A DNA stretch of 64,000 nucleotides from CADEEN01 sp963740395 (GTDB lineage Bacteria; Pseudomonadota; Gammaproteobacteria; Burkholderiales; Burkholderiaceae_C). This document shows, in pieces, positions 8,110 through 17,567 of this stretch; the stretch's first letter is position 1, and the number at the start of each line of letters is the position of its first letter. A model generated the notes under the pieces. That model saw only the letters and a list, made by a program, of their open reading frames with translations. It searched no databases and was not told the origin of the DNA. Location: NCBI GenBank assembly GCA_963740395.1, contig CAVUEP010000068.1, positions 1-64,000 of the forward strand, written 5' to 3'. The translations under genes were made by a program, and so were the position numbers.

Positions 8110-9162
8110 TCACCCCAGCGACGCGAGCTTTTGCTCGACGTAGGTCTGCACGTCGGGCCGCAGCGTGCCCAGCGCGCGTGCGCGCCGCAGGGCCTGCCGC
8201 GCGAGATCGGTCTGTTCGTTGGCCTCGAGCGCGAGTCCCAGCCCCAGCCACCAGGCGGCGTTGCTCGGGTCCAGGCGCAGGGCGGCCTCGTAGGCCGGCA
8301 AGGCCTCGACGTAGCGGCCCTGGCGCGCCAGGATCGCGGCGCGCAGGCCATGGGCTTCGCCGGCCAAGGCGGTGCCCGCCGGCAACAGGGCCAGCGCGCC
8401 GTCGGCGTCGCCGGTCTCGGCCTTCAGGCGCGCCAGCAGGTAGGCCAGGCGCGGTTGCTGTGGCGTGCGATCGAGCCCGGCGCGCAGCAGGGCACCGGCT
8501 TCGTCGAGGCGCTGGGCCTCGAACATCAGCACCGCGGCGAGTTGGCGCGCGCCGGCATGATCGGGATCGGCACGCAGGGCCTCGAGCGCGCGCTCGATGG
8601 CCGCATGACTGTGGCCGCTTTGTCCCAGTTCCAGCGCGTGGCGATAGGCCACCGTGGCACGTTGTGCGGCGCTGAGTGGGATCGGACTCTTCTCGGCCGT
8701 CCCCTTGGGGGCGGTCGGCGCCGCGGCCGGGTTGGGCGCGGCCGCGCTCTGGACCGATCTGACGAGCGTCGCAGTGGCGAGCGGCAGTTCGGCGTCGCGC
8801 GGCGCGGGGGTTGGGTTCGACGGCGACTGCCGGGCGCTGACCCGCGGCGCGCGCATCCTCGGGGCCGTTGGCGCGGCGATGGCCAATTGCACCGTGGCGG
8901 GGGTTGTCGTCGGTTCGGGTGTGGCCACCTGCGGCGCCGGATCGGCCAGCGTCACAGGCAGCGGTTGACGGGCCTCGGTGGAGAGCAGCACCGGCCAATC
9001 GGCCAGCGCGGTCGCCGTGACCGCGGCCGCGCCAATCACGGCCATGACCTGCCAGCGCCGCGACTTGGTCGGGCCGTGTTCGACCGCAACTGCCGTCGTG
9101 CCAGGCAGGGGCGGCGCGCGCCGAGCGTCCAGGGCGTTGAGCATGCTGTTGATCACGCTCAT
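8110..9162 (-). CDS. mshN: MSHA biogenesis TPR protein MshN
   Basis: 350-residue protein with a short cytoplasmic part (MSVINSMLNALDARR), one membrane segment near residues 37-55 and a long Pro/Ala/Thr-rich linker. The periplasmic C-half from about residue 165 holds TPR repeats (for example GQSGHSHAAIERALEALRAD and GRYVEALPAYEAALRLDP). MshN is thought to link inner-membrane and secretin parts of the MSHA machine. The MSVINSML start motif is typical of the family. The ATG overlaps the mshM stop by 4 bp. Confidence 0.88.
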   Translation of the reverse strand: MSVINSMLNALDARRAPPLPGTTAVAVEHGPTKSRRWQVMAVIGAAAVTATALADWPVLLSTEARQPLPVTLADPAPQVATPEPTTTPATVQLAIAAPTAPRMRAPRVSARQSPSNPTPAPRDAELPLATATLVRSVQSAAAPNPAAAPTAPKGTAEKSPIPLSAAQRATVAYRHALELGQSGHSHAAIERALEALRADPDHAGARQLAAVLMFEAQRLDEAGALLRAGLDRTPQQPRLAYLLARLKAETGDADGALALLPAGTALAGEAHGLRAAILARQGRYVEALPAYEAALRLDPSNAAWWLGLGLALEANEQTDLARQALRRARALGTLRPDVQTYVEQKLASLG

Positions 9163-10043
9163 GCCCGTGCTCCCTGGAGTTGTCCGCGCGTGCGCAGGGC
9201 AATCAGCGAGCGGCGCAGCGCGGCGGCGCTGCGCCGCTGCGCTGCCTGGTCGCGTATCGCGGTCCAGGCCTGGCGCCAGCCCACCGTGTGGTGGCCCTCG
9301 CCATAGGCCAGCATCAAGGTCTTGTGGGCCAGGATGTTGGTGCGCCGCGGCACGCCGCGGCTGGCATGCCAGAGCAGCCAACGTGCCGCGCGGCCAAAGA
9401 CCTGCGGGCCGCGCCAGCCCGCCACGCGCAGTCGATGGCGCAGGTAGCGGTCGAAATCGTCACGTGACATGCCCGTCAGGTGGGCGGCGAAGCCGATGCG
9501 GCTCGCCAGCGAACGGATCGGCCGCGCGGCAAGCCGGTCGTCGAGTTCGGGCTGGCCGAACAGGACGATCTGCAGCAGCTTGGTCTTGCCGGTCTCGAGA
9601 TTCGTGAGCAGGCGCAGTGCCTCCAGGCATTCCAGGCTCAGGGCCTGCGCTTCGTCGATGCAGAGCACGGCGCGCTGGCCCTGCGCGGCCAGACGCAGCA
9701 GCTCGGCCTCGACGACGCCGTAGAGCGAATGCTCGTCCAGGCCGCGGCGACGCGGCAGGCCGAGCTCCTCGCCGAGCGCGCGCAGCAGGCCGCAGGGACT
9801 CAGGCGGGGGTTGAGGATGTAGGCGCTGACCACGTCGGCGGGCATCTGCGCGAGCAGGGTGCGGCACAGCAGGGTCTTGCCGGTACCGACTTCTCCGGTG
9901 ATCTTGACGAAACCCTCGCCCGAGTCCAGCGCCAGGCGCAGCAGGTTGAGCGCCGACAGGTGCTGGCGTGCGCGGTAGGCGTACTCGGTGTCGGGCGTGA
10001 TCGCGAACGGCAGTTCGCGCAGGCCGAAATGTTCGAGGTACAT
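9159..10043 (-). CDS. mshM: MSHA biogenesis AAA ATPase MshM
   Basis: 294-residue ExeA/GspA-like ATPase. It starts MYLEHFGLRELPFAITPD, the usual ExeA-type opening, then Walker A GEVGTGKTLL near residue 47 and Walker B AVLCIDEAQAL. ExeA-type proteins help insert the secretin, here presumably MshL, through the cell wall. No peptidoglycan-binding domain follows the ATPase part, as is normal for MshM. It lies 5 bp after mshL and overlaps mshN. Confidence 0.88.
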   Translation of the reverse strand: MYLEHFGLRELPFAITPDTEYAYRARQHLSALNLLRLALDSGEGFVKITGEVGTGKTLLCRTLLAQMPADVVSAYILNPRLSPCGLLRALGEELGLPRRRGLDEHSLYGVVEAELLRLAAQGQRAVLCIDEAQALSLECLEALRLLTNLETGKTKLLQIVLFGQPELDDRLAARPIRSLASRIGFAAHLTGMSRDDFDRYLRHRLRVAGWRGPQVFGRAARWLLWHASRGVPRRTNILAHKTLMLAYGEGHHTVGWRQAWTAIRDQAAQRRSAAALRRSLIALRTRGQLQGARA

Positions 10044-10048
10044 CGCCG

Positions 10049-11808
10049 CTACCTCGTCGCTGCGGCCGGCTCGGCCGAATTCGACGCCGTGCGCGGCGCA
10101 TCCAGGCTGCGCAGGCGTGCGTCGGTGGCGGCCAGGTCCTCGCGCCACTGCGTCTCTCCCTTGATCACGGTGGGCTTGATCAGGAACACCAACTCGCGCT
10201 TCTCGAGCGATTGGTTGGTGCGCTTGAAGAGGTGGCCCGCGAACGGCACGTCGCCGGCGCCGGGCAGCTGGGCCTTGTCATCGACCTGGCGCTGTTTCAT
10301 CAGCCCACCGATCGCGACGATGTGGCCGTCCATCACGCGCACGACGGTGTCGGTCTCGTTGACGTTGCTCGAGGCCAGCGGCAGGGTGAAGTTGCCCAGG
10401 TTGCCCAGGTTGACGACGCGGCTGCGTTCGGAGACCTCGCTGACCGAGGGCCGCACATGCATCGTCACCATGCCGTCTTCGTCGATCTGCGGTGTGACGT
10501 CCAGCGCGATGCCGGAGAAGAAAGGCTGCACCGTGATCGTCGGCGTGGTCACGCTGCCCGAGGCGCTGGCCGTCGTCGTGGTCGAGATGTTGGTGATGTA
10601 GAAGTCGTCGGTGCCCACGCGCAGCAAGGCCTTCTGGTTGTTCAGCGCCGCCACGCGCGGCGAGGACAGCACATGCACCGTGCCCTGGGTCTCGAGGAAG
10701 GCCAGCAGGCCGTTGAAGCTGTTGGTCGTGAAGGCCAGGCCGAGCATGCCCGAGCCGCCGCGTCGCAAACGGGCTGGCGACCAGCTGCGCCAAGGTGGTC
10801 GGGGTGATGGTGGGGGGCGTGGTGCTGGCATCGATCGCCCGTGACCAGCGAACCCGCCGGAATGCCCAGGCCCGAGCCGATGCTGCCGGGTACGTTGATG
10901 CGCCCGGCGTCGGCGCCGACCGAGAAGCGGTGGTTGCCTTGCGTGAGCCCGGCCCAGTTGATGCCCGACTCGAAGCCTTCCTTCAGGCTGACCTCGACGA
11001 TCTTGGCCTCGAGCATCACCTGGCGCTCGATCGACAGCCGCGCCGAACGCAGGAAGTTCTCGACTTCGCGCTGCTCCTTCGGAAACGCCTTCACGACGAT
11101 GGTGCCGGTGTGTTGCGAGATCACGATCTGGCGCCCGGCGTCGCTGCCGATCAGGGCCTTGAGCGAGCTTTCGAGCTCCTTCCAGAAGTCGGCGTCGGTG
11201 GTGGTCGAGACATGGCTGCCTTCGCTCGCGCTGGTGCTCGAGCCGCCACTGCTGCCTGCGCTGCCGTTGGCACTCGACGTGATCGACCCCGCGATGACGC
11301 GGGTGTCGCTGCGGCCGCTGCGCTTGGCGCTGGTGTAGGCGACCTGGAACATGCGGGTTTGCAGCGCCGGGGTCTGGATGAAGACGCGATTGCCTTCGAT
11401 CCGGTATTCGAAGCCATGCATTTCGCGCATCACGTCCAGCGCCTCGCGAACCGTCACGTCCTTCAGGTTCAGCGTTACGCTGCCGCTCAGGCCCGGCGGC
11501 ACCAGGATGCTGTAGCGCGAACCCGAGGCCATGGCGTGGAAGACCTGTTGGACCGTCGCGCTGTTGACGGCGAGGTCGAAGCGCGCCTCGGGCAACGCAG
11601 CCGGCCGCGGCAGATCCTGCGCCAGCGGCGGCAGCAACGCCGAACCGATGCGCTCGGGCAGCTTGGGCGCGGGTCGCGGCGCCAGCGCGGCCTTCATCTC
11701 GTTGTCGATGCTGAGGCCGGTCGCCCGTGGCGGCGGGCCGCTCTGGCAGGCCGCTAGCAGGGCGCTCAACAGGGTCGCCCCGGTCAGTTGGAAGGTGCGC
11801 GTGTTCAT
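10049..11808 (-). CDS. mshL: MSHA outer-membrane secretin MshL, two frameshifts
   Basis: Secretin forming the outer-membrane channel, about 585 residues. It begins with a lipoprotein signal (LLSALLAAC, Cys 21), then a secretin N-domain (FDLAVNSATVQQVFHAMASG), a Ser/Gly-rich linker, and the secretin core with VEVSLKEGFESGINW and VPFAGHLFK. Two single-base insertions break the frame near 10838-10840 and 10756-10762. Between them a third frame supplies IDASTTPPTITPTTLAQLVA, and removing one base at each site restores a continuous family-like protein. The overall length, a multiple of three plus two, agrees. The ATG overlaps mshK by 4 bp. Confidence 0.87.
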
Positions 11809-12188
11809 GGTTGGCCTTGCACGGAATCGGTGGAGTTCGACGCGCCGCGGTCATCCGACGAGTGCGTGGTGGCGGGTGGCGGAAACAGGGCGAGGCGCTC
11901 GGTGCGCCCGTTGGGGTGGCGCAGCAACGCGGCGTCGATGCGAACCCCCGCCAGCCGAGCGCCGCGCACGGGCTGGCCGGGCACGATCCAGCTGCCATCG
12001 ATCAAGGCCGCCGGCGCGCTGCCCAGGCGCACGCCGCGCAGCCCCGAGGCGGGTTCGACGATGGCCGCGCCGCTGGCGCCGACCCTTGATGCAGGTGGCG
12101 CGAAAGGGGCGTCGGGCCCCATGGCGGCGGCCCAATGCGGCAGCAGGGCCAGCGCGATGACGTTGAGCCGCGTCAGAAGGCCAGCCAT
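11805..12188 (-). CDS. mshK: MSHA biogenesis protein MshK
   Basis: 127-residue periplasmic protein with a short N-terminal signal (LNVIALALLPHWAAA). It contains the repeated motif GLRGVRLGSAPAALIDGSWI and VRGARLAGVRIDAALL, typical of MshK and distantly like PilP/GspC homology regions. It lies between mshJ (16 bp overlap) and mshL (4 bp overlap). Its role is probably to connect the inner-membrane complex with the secretin; that is knowledge of the family, not shown here. Confidence 0.75.
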   Translation of the reverse strand: MAGLLTRLNVIALALLPHWAAAMGPDAPFAPPASRVGASGAAIVEPASGLRGVRLGSAPAALIDGSWIVPGQPVRGARLAGVRIDAALLRHPNGRTERLALFPPPATTHSSDDRGASNSTDSVQGQP

Positions 12189-12841
12189 GTGCGCTCCTCG
12201 CTGATGGTGGTCAGCACCAGGCTGGCTTGAACCGCACCCGCAGTGCCACTGGGTACGACGCGGAGGCGCTCGACCCGCAGCGGCGCCAGCTGGCGCTCGA
12301 GTTGTTCGACGGTTCGCAGCACATTCCTGACCGGCCCTTCAAGGCGCAGTTCGGTGCGATGGCGGTACAAGGTCGGGCGCGGCACGGCGGGCGTTGTGCT
12401 TGCCTCGACGGGGTTCGTCTGACCGCTGTCCGCGGTCGGTATGGCGTTGGCCACCGCGAGTTCCTCGACCGGCAGCGCTGCAAGGCTTGCCAGGCGCACG
12501 CCCTCGCCAAGGAGTGAGCGCGTCACGAAGGTGCCCACCGGCTCGCGCTGCGAGGCCTTCAGGCCCAGCGCGGCGAGCTTGGCTTCGAGCCCGCGGTTGC
12601 GCTCGCGCAACCCGTCCAGGGCGGCTGAGTTCTGTGCCGCGGCCGCCACCTCGGCGTCGCTGCGGCTGCGTTCGGATTCGGCGGCCGATTCGGCAATCGC
12701 GACGCGTTTGTCGCGTGTGGGCGCGACCCAGAGGGCCTGTACACCGATGGCCATTGCGAGCATGCCGCCGGCCAGCATCAGGCGCTCGCGGTGTGGCAGG
12801 GCGTCGATGCGGGCCACTGCGGCATGCAGGCGTTCCATCAT
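12173..12841 (-). CDS. mshJ: MSHA biogenesis protein MshJ (PilO-like)
   Basis: 222-residue bitopic membrane protein. It has a short cytoplasmic start, one membrane helix (LAGGMLAMAIGVQALWVAP, about residues 23-41), then a coiled coil with many Ala, Glu and Arg and a PilO/GspM-like ferredoxin-fold domain. Together with MshI and MshI2 it would form the inner-membrane alignment complex. It overlaps mshI2 by 4 bp. Confidence 0.8.
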   Translation of the reverse strand: MMERLHAAVARIDALPHRERLMLAGGMLAMAIGVQALWVAPTRDKRVAIAESAAESERSRSDAEVAAAAQNSAALDGLRERNRGLEAKLAALGLKASQREPVGTFVTRSLLGEGVRLASLAALPVEELAVANAIPTADSGQTNPVEASTTPAVPRPTLYRHRTELRLEGPVRNVLRTVEQLERQLAPLRVERLRVVPSGTAGAVQASLVLTTISEERTWLAF

Positions 12842-13449
12842 TGCAGGCCTCCGACCGCGCGAGCACTGTCGATGCTCGACAGCAGGAATCCGTAGTGCGG
12901 CGGCGTTGCCGCCGTGGGCGCGGCGTCGGTGCCGGTGGGCGTCTCGTCGCGTTCACCGGGCTGCAATGCGAACAGATGCAGCGGCAGGCCGCGGAACGCG
13001 GGCTGCGCCCCCAGATGATTGGCAAAACCGGCCAGGGCCTTGGCATCCAGCGCACTGCCGGCAATGCGCACGCCACGTTCGACGCTGAACTCGACCTCTT
13101 GCAGCCACAGCGTGTCGGGCATCGCAGCGATCAGTGCGCGCATGCGCGCGGCGTTGTCGCGTGGCAACTCGGCGAAGCTGCCGACGGCTTGCAGCAGGTT
13201 CTCGTTGGCGCTGACGCGTGCCTGGAGTTCGCTCAGCGTCGCGTCGCCCGTTTCGGCACTCGCCACCCCCGCGTCCTGCGCGTCCGACATGGCATGGGCC
13301 AGGTAACTCCTGAGTGCCTGAGCTTCGTAGGCCACATGTCCGGCGGTGCCCACGGCCAGCACCAGGGCCAGGCCGAGCACGAACCTGCCGTTGCACCAGT
13401 CGCGCGTCGGTACCAGGTCGGGATCGAGCAGATTGATCTGTTGCGTCAT
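12838..13449 (-). CDS. MSHA biogenesis protein MshI2 (PilN-like)
   Basis: 203-residue PilN-family protein. The N-terminus TQQINLLDPDLVP is the PilN motif that docks into the PilM-like partner, here MshI. One membrane helix follows (FVLGLALVLAVGTAGHVAY) and then a periplasmic PilN fold. In vibrios this part is often called MshI2 or fused to MshI. The ATG overlaps the mshI stop by 4 bp. Confidence 0.8.
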   Translation of the reverse strand: MTQQINLLDPDLVPTRDWCNGRFVLGLALVLAVGTAGHVAYEAQALRSYLAHAMSDAQDAGVASAETGDATLSELQARVSANENLLQAVGSFAELPRDNAARMRALIAAMPDTLWLQEVEFSVERGVRIAGSALDAKALAGFANHLGAQPAFRGLPLHLFALQPGERDETPTGTDAAPTAATPPHYGFLLSSIDSARAVGGLQ

Positions 13450-14396
13450 GACGCGGTTTCCTCGCGCAGGGCAGCGCCGATCGCCGGCAGCAGGTCGATC
13501 CCTTGGGACACGCTCATCAGTGGTGTGTCGATTTCGATATCGAGCCAATCGCGCAGGACCAGCGGCCTGACCTGCAAGGTGATGTGCGCGGCCAGCGGCG
13601 CGGTCAGGTCCAGGCCGTCCTGCTCCTGTGTCACCCACAGGCGACCCAGCGCGGCGGCATAGAACTGGCGGTCAAAGGAGTCGCTGCTGCGCTGCACGTC
13701 CTGCCCCAGGCGTTCGACGAGGGCATCCCGGCCCTCGGGGCTGGCGTCGAGGTACTGGCTTGCGCTCAAGTCGAAGCGGCGCAGGCTGCACAACTCGCCG
13801 CGCCACACGATGACCAGGGTGGTGCGCTTCAGTCCCACGTGCAGCACCGCGCACGCGCTCTCGCCGGCGGCCAACAGGGCCAGATTGCGCAGGGCGAGCT
13901 CGGGTACGTCGATGCTCTGTACGTCCAGCTTGGCATCCCGTGAGCGCGTCATCCAGCGGGCGATCGTCTGGCGGCGTGCCACCACGACCAACGCCTGCTG
14001 CGTACGTGAGCTGCCCGAATCGGTGGGCACGAGCAAACAGGCGATGCTGGCTTCTTCGGGCGCGAAGTCGATCAAGTCCTTGACGCGCCAACGCATGGCG
14101 TTGGCCATTTCTTCGGGCTGGACGTCAGGGGCGTCCAGCGGCACGATCTGGTAGTCGTCGCTGTCGAGCAGCAGGTTGACATTGGCGTGCCGCAGGCCCT
14201 GCTGGCGCTGCCAGCGGGCCAGTGTCGCCAGCGCGGCATCACCACGGGACGTGTGCACCGCCGTCAAACGGGGTTTGACGCCGGTGCGGCGGCTCACCAC
14301 GGCGCCTGTCGCATGAGCCGCATCGACATGGATGCCGAGGCAGCCCGGCGCGGCGGCGGGCGTCAGCGGCCAAGCGAGCAGTGATCGGAGCGACAT
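13446..14396 (-). CDS. mshI: MSHA biogenesis protein MshI (PilM-like)
   Basis: 316-residue cytoplasmic actin-fold protein and first gene of the MSHA operon. LLLDSDDYQIVPLDAPDVQP and ANAMRWRVKDLIDFAPEEA are characteristic of MshI. It pairs with the PilN-like product next door. The chosen start is ATG 14396 (MSLRSLLAWPL); a longer frame upstream lacks family likeness and a good ribosome site. The 200 bp before it, shared with the divergent ElyC-like gene, should contain the operon promoter; no strong consensus is evident. mshH, sometimes upstream, is absent. Confidence 0.85.
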   Translation of the reverse strand: MSLRSLLAWPLTPAAAPGCLGIHVDAAHATGAVVSRRTGVKPRLTAVHTSRGDAALATLARWQRQQGLRHANVNLLLDSDDYQIVPLDAPDVQPEEMANAMRWRVKDLIDFAPEEASIACLLVPTDSGSSRTQQALVVVARRQTIARWMTRSRDAKLDVQSIDVPELALRNLALLAAGESACAVLHVGLKRTTLVIVWRGELCSLRRFDLSASQYLDASPEGRDALVERLGQDVQRSSDSFDRQFYAAALGRLWVTQEQDGLDLTAPLAAHITLQVRPLVLRDWLDIEIDTPLMSVSQGIDLLPAIGAALREETAS

Positions 14397-14596
14397 CGGG
14401 TTTCCCAGGCACGGGGACAGAGTTGCGGTCAGTCTAGAAGTGGCTCGCTCCCTGCAATGGGCCGAACAGGTGCGCAAACACAGCGCTGTTCGCTTCCCTG
14501 GCGCCCCCGGTCGTGGACATGCCGACGCCTGCCACGCGGTGCCGGCCGGAGCCGGGTGCGGCACAATCGCGCGCGTTTCTAGAGGCCACTCAAGCC

Positions 14597-15415
14597 GTGA
14601 ATGAACTGTTCCTGATGCTGGGCATCGAGTCCTGGAAACCGGTGCTCAGCAGCCTGCTGCTGCCGCCGGTGCCGCTGCTGCTGCTGACACTGGTCGGGGC
14701 GCGAATGATCCTCTGGCGCCGTGGCTGGGGTTGGCTGTTGGTGTTGCTGGCCACGGCCGGCCTCTGGCTGGGTGCCTGCAGTGCGGTGGGTGAATGGCTG
14801 CAGCGGTCGCTGCTGGTGCCCCCGCCCGTGCTGAGTGCCGAGCGCATCGGCGCATTGCGGCAAGTGGTGAGCGTCCGTCCTGCCGTGGCCGTTGTGATCC
14901 TCGGTGGCGGTCGCGAGGCGGTCGCGCCCGAGTATGGCGTCGCCAGCCTGAGTCCCTTGGCGCTGGAGCGCCTGCGGTATGGCATCTGGCTTGGCCGGCA
15001 GACCGGCGCGCCGCTGATGTTCAGTGGCGGGCTCGGACATGCGGCACAGCCGGGGCGGTCGGAAGCCGAAGTCGCCGCAGAGATCGCGCTGCGCGAGTTC
15101 GGCCGTGCGTTGCGCTGGACCGAGGCCCGTTCCCGCGACACACGCGAGAACGCCCAGTTCGCCGTGGCGACGCTGCGCGAACTCAATCTCGAGCAGGTCG
15201 TCGTGGTGACCCACGGCTGGCATATGCCGCGGGCGCTGAGAGCGTTTGAGGAGGCTTGCGTGCGCGCGGGCGTCAACTGGCAACTCGTGCCCGCGCCGAT
15301 GGGAATGGCCTCGCGCGTCGAGAGCCCGACGTTGCGCTGGGTGCCCTCGTCCGAGGGGTTCCTGCTGGTGCGTGCGGTGGTGCGAGAGAAGATGGCCTGG
15401 TGGCTGGGCGCCTAA
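14597..15415 (+). CDS. ElyC/SanA/YdcF-family (DUF218) membrane protein
   Basis: 272-residue protein with two N-terminal membrane helices (about residues 18-36 and 41-59) and a periplasmic DUF218 domain. Domain motifs are VVILGGGREAVAPEYG, LMFSGGLGHA, SRDTRENAQFAVATLREL and VVVVTHGWHMPRALRAFE. E. coli ElyC acts in envelope biogenesis (undecaprenyl carrier or peptidoglycan metabolism). The start is taken as GTG 14597 (MNELFLMLG); the open frame further upstream is not family-like. It diverges from mshI. An ACAAT-like -10 lies near 14563. Confidence 0.8.
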   Translation: MNELFLMLGIESWKPVLSSLLLPPVPLLLLTLVGARMILWRRGWGWLLVLLATAGLWLGACSAVGEWLQRSLLVPPPVLSAERIGALRQVVSVRPAVAVVILGGGREAVAPEYGVASLSPLALERLRYGIWLGRQTGAPLMFSGGLGHAAQPGRSEAEVAAEIALREFGRALRWTEARSRDTRENAQFAVATLRELNLEQVVVVTHGWHMPRALRAFEEACVRAGVNWQLVPAPMGMASRVESPTLRWVPSSEGFLLVRAVVREKMAWWLGA

Positions 15416-15728
15416 ATGGATGCCGGCGTCGCCAGGGCCCCGTCCTGGCCAGGCTGCTAGATCAGGGGCCCGCGTGTGAAAACGGGTTCCCAGAAATGCG
15501 AAACCCCTCCGCACAGAAGTTTGGAGGGGCGGGTGGCTGACGCCACCGTTCGGGGCTCGGGAGGATATGGGTCCTGGGCTCCTTGGGCGCAGAGACTGCG
15601 CCACTAAGTTTGCCGGCTTGCGCTGGCGGCCCCACGGTAATTCAGCGCCGGTCGAGCGGCAACCCCAGTTTGCCAATCGCTGCGGCGGCGGTCATTGCCA
15701 ACGCCATTTGACAATCACGGCTGGCGCA
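15416..15728. other. Intergenic gap between convergent genes
   Basis: No gene is seen. A hairpin CCCCTCC (15504-15510) with GGAGGGG (15523-15529) could end transcription of the ElyC-like gene. A second short hairpin, GGTGGC with GCCACC, lies at about 15532-15546. The rest shows no conserved RNA or repeat that I recognise. Confidence 0.4.
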
Positions 15729-17291
15729 TCAAGTGTGTGGCGACGCCATCACTGCGTCGAACAGGTCGGCTACCGCGCGTGTCACGTCGGCCGGCATCGC
15801 GATCGTACGGCCCCACTCGCGCGAGGTCTCGCCGGGCCATTTGTTCGTCGCGTCCAGGCCCATCTTGCCGCCCAGCCCGCTCACCGGTGAGGCGAAATCC
15901 AGGTAGTCGATGGGCGTGTTCTCGACCAGCGTGGTGTCGCGCACCGGGTCGACGCGGGTGGTCATGGCCCAGATGACTTCCTTCCAGTCGCGGATGTCCA
16001 CGTCGGCGTCGGTGACGACGATGAACTTGGTGTACATGAACTGGCGCAGAAAGCTCCAGAGACCGAACATCACGCGTTTGGCATGTCCCGGATAGGCCTT
16101 CTTGATCGAAATCACGGCCAACCGGTAGCTGCATCCCTCGGGCGGCAGGTAGAAGTCGGTGATCTCGGGAAACTGCTTCTGCAGGATCGGCACGAACACC
16201 TCGTTCAGTGCCACGCCCAGCACCGCGGGCTCGTCCGGGGGCTTGCCGGTGTAGGTCGAGTGGTAGATGGGGTCGTTCCGGTGCGTGATCCGGTCGATGC
16301 GAAACACCGGAAACCAGTCCTGCTCGTTGTAATAGCCGGTGTGGTCGCCGAACGGGCCCTCGAGCGCATGCAGGTAGCCGCCGCGTTCGGCGACCTGGAC
16401 GCCATGTTCGCTTTCCCCGGCAAAGCCCGCTGCGGCGGTGGGAATGTGGCCCTCGAGGACGAATTCGGCGCTGGCGGGCGCCTGCAGCTTGAGCGGCCCC
16501 TCACCCACGGCGCTGTCAGCGACCTCGGTGCGGCTGCCGCGCAGCAGGCCGGCGAACTGGTACTCCGACAGGGTGTCGGGCACTGGGGTGACGGCGCCCA
16601 GGATCGTGGCCGGGTCGGCGCCCAGGGCGACGACGATCGGGAAGGGCCGGCCCGGGTTGGCGCGGGTGAAATCGCGGAAGTCCAGGGCGCCACCGCGGTG
16701 GGCGAGCCAGCGCATGATCACTTCGCGGCGGCCGATCACCTGCTGCCGGTAGATACCCAGGTTCTGGCGCGTGCGCGGCGCCGGCACCGATTGCGGTCCA
16801 CGCGTGATCGTCAGGCCCCACGTGATCAATGGGCCCGCATCGTCGGGCCAGCAGGTCTGGACGGGCAAGCGCGCCAGGTCGACGTCGTCGCCTTCCAGCA
16901 CGACCTGCTGGCACGGCGCGCTGCGTACCGTGGCCGGCTTCATGTCCCACACGGCCTTGACCATCTTCAGGAGCCGCCCGGCGTCCTTGAGGCCGCGCGG
17001 CGGCTCGGGCTCCTTCAGGCTGGCCAGCACCCGGCCGACGTCGCGCAAGCCGGCGAGATCTGTTGCGCCCATGCCCAAGGCCACGCGTTTGGGGGTGCCA
17101 AATAGGTTGATCAGGGCGGGTATCTTGTAACCCACTGGATGTTCAACCAGCATCGCCGGCCCCCCTGCGCGCAGCACGCGGTCAGCAAGCGCTGTCATCT
17201 CAAGCCGCGCCGACACGGGTTGTGGCACCCGACGCAACTCGCCGAGGGCTTCGAGCTGGGCCATGAAGTCGCGCAGATCCCCGTATTTCAT
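15729..17291 (-). CDS. ubiD: UbiD 4-hydroxy-3-polyprenylbenzoate decarboxylase
   Basis: 520-residue UbiD enzyme that removes the carboxyl group of the ubiquinone precursor using prenylated FMN made by UbiX. Diagnostic stretches include NLGIYRQQVIGRREVIMRWL, EFVLEGHIP, EGPFGDHTGYYN (the E-x-P-F-G-D-H-T-G core with the catalytic Glu), RITHRNDPIYHSTYTG and KWPGE near the C-end. Length matches the E. coli enzyme closely. It starts at ATG 17291 with MKYGDLRDFMAQLE. ubiX is not nearby. The frame is intact, unlike many neighbours. Confidence 0.95.
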   Translation of the reverse strand: MKYGDLRDFMAQLEALGELRRVPQPVSARLEMTALADRVLRAGGPAMLVEHPVGYKIPALINLFGTPKRVALGMGATDLAGLRDVGRVLASLKEPEPPRGLKDAGRLLKMVKAVWDMKPATVRSAPCQQVVLEGDDVDLARLPVQTCWPDDAGPLITWGLTITRGPQSVPAPRTRQNLGIYRQQVIGRREVIMRWLAHRGGALDFRDFTRANPGRPFPIVVALGADPATILGAVTPVPDTLSEYQFAGLLRGSRTEVADSAVGEGPLKLQAPASAEFVLEGHIPTAAAGFAGESEHGVQVAERGGYLHALEGPFGDHTGYYNEQDWFPVFRIDRITHRNDPIYHSTYTGKPPDEPAVLGVALNEVFVPILQKQFPEITDFYLPPEGCSYRLAVISIKKAYPGHAKRVMFGLWSFLRQFMYTKFIVVTDADVDIRDWKEVIWAMTTRVDPVRDTTLVENTPIDYLDFASPVSGLGGKMGLDATNKWPGETSREWGRTIAMPADVTRAVADLFDAVMASPHT

Positions 17292-17567
17292 AGATTGGAA
17301 TCGTCTTGTTATTGAAATCTATATACTTGACCGGTTATTACGCGGCTTCCTAGAATTCCCCGACCCTGAAGATTTAGGGTTAACCAGCAGTCCCGGCGAT
17401 CCAAGCTAGGGGTGTGCTGGGTAGCTTACGAGTCGGAGCATCTGAGCGAGCCACGTCAACGCGGTGGCGCCCACTCCGCAGACGATTATCACTGTCGCCG
17501 TCGCCTGGAATCACGCCTGCTCGACGAGGCGCCTGGGTCAGGCGGCAGTGGCAAGAAAGGAAATGAA

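Noticed and set aside
17292..17567. Possible riboswitch or small RNA before the lytic transglycosylase
   Set aside because: The region has AT-rich promoter-like sequence and short repeats, but I could not match it to a known RNA class such as GEMM or glycine aptamers.
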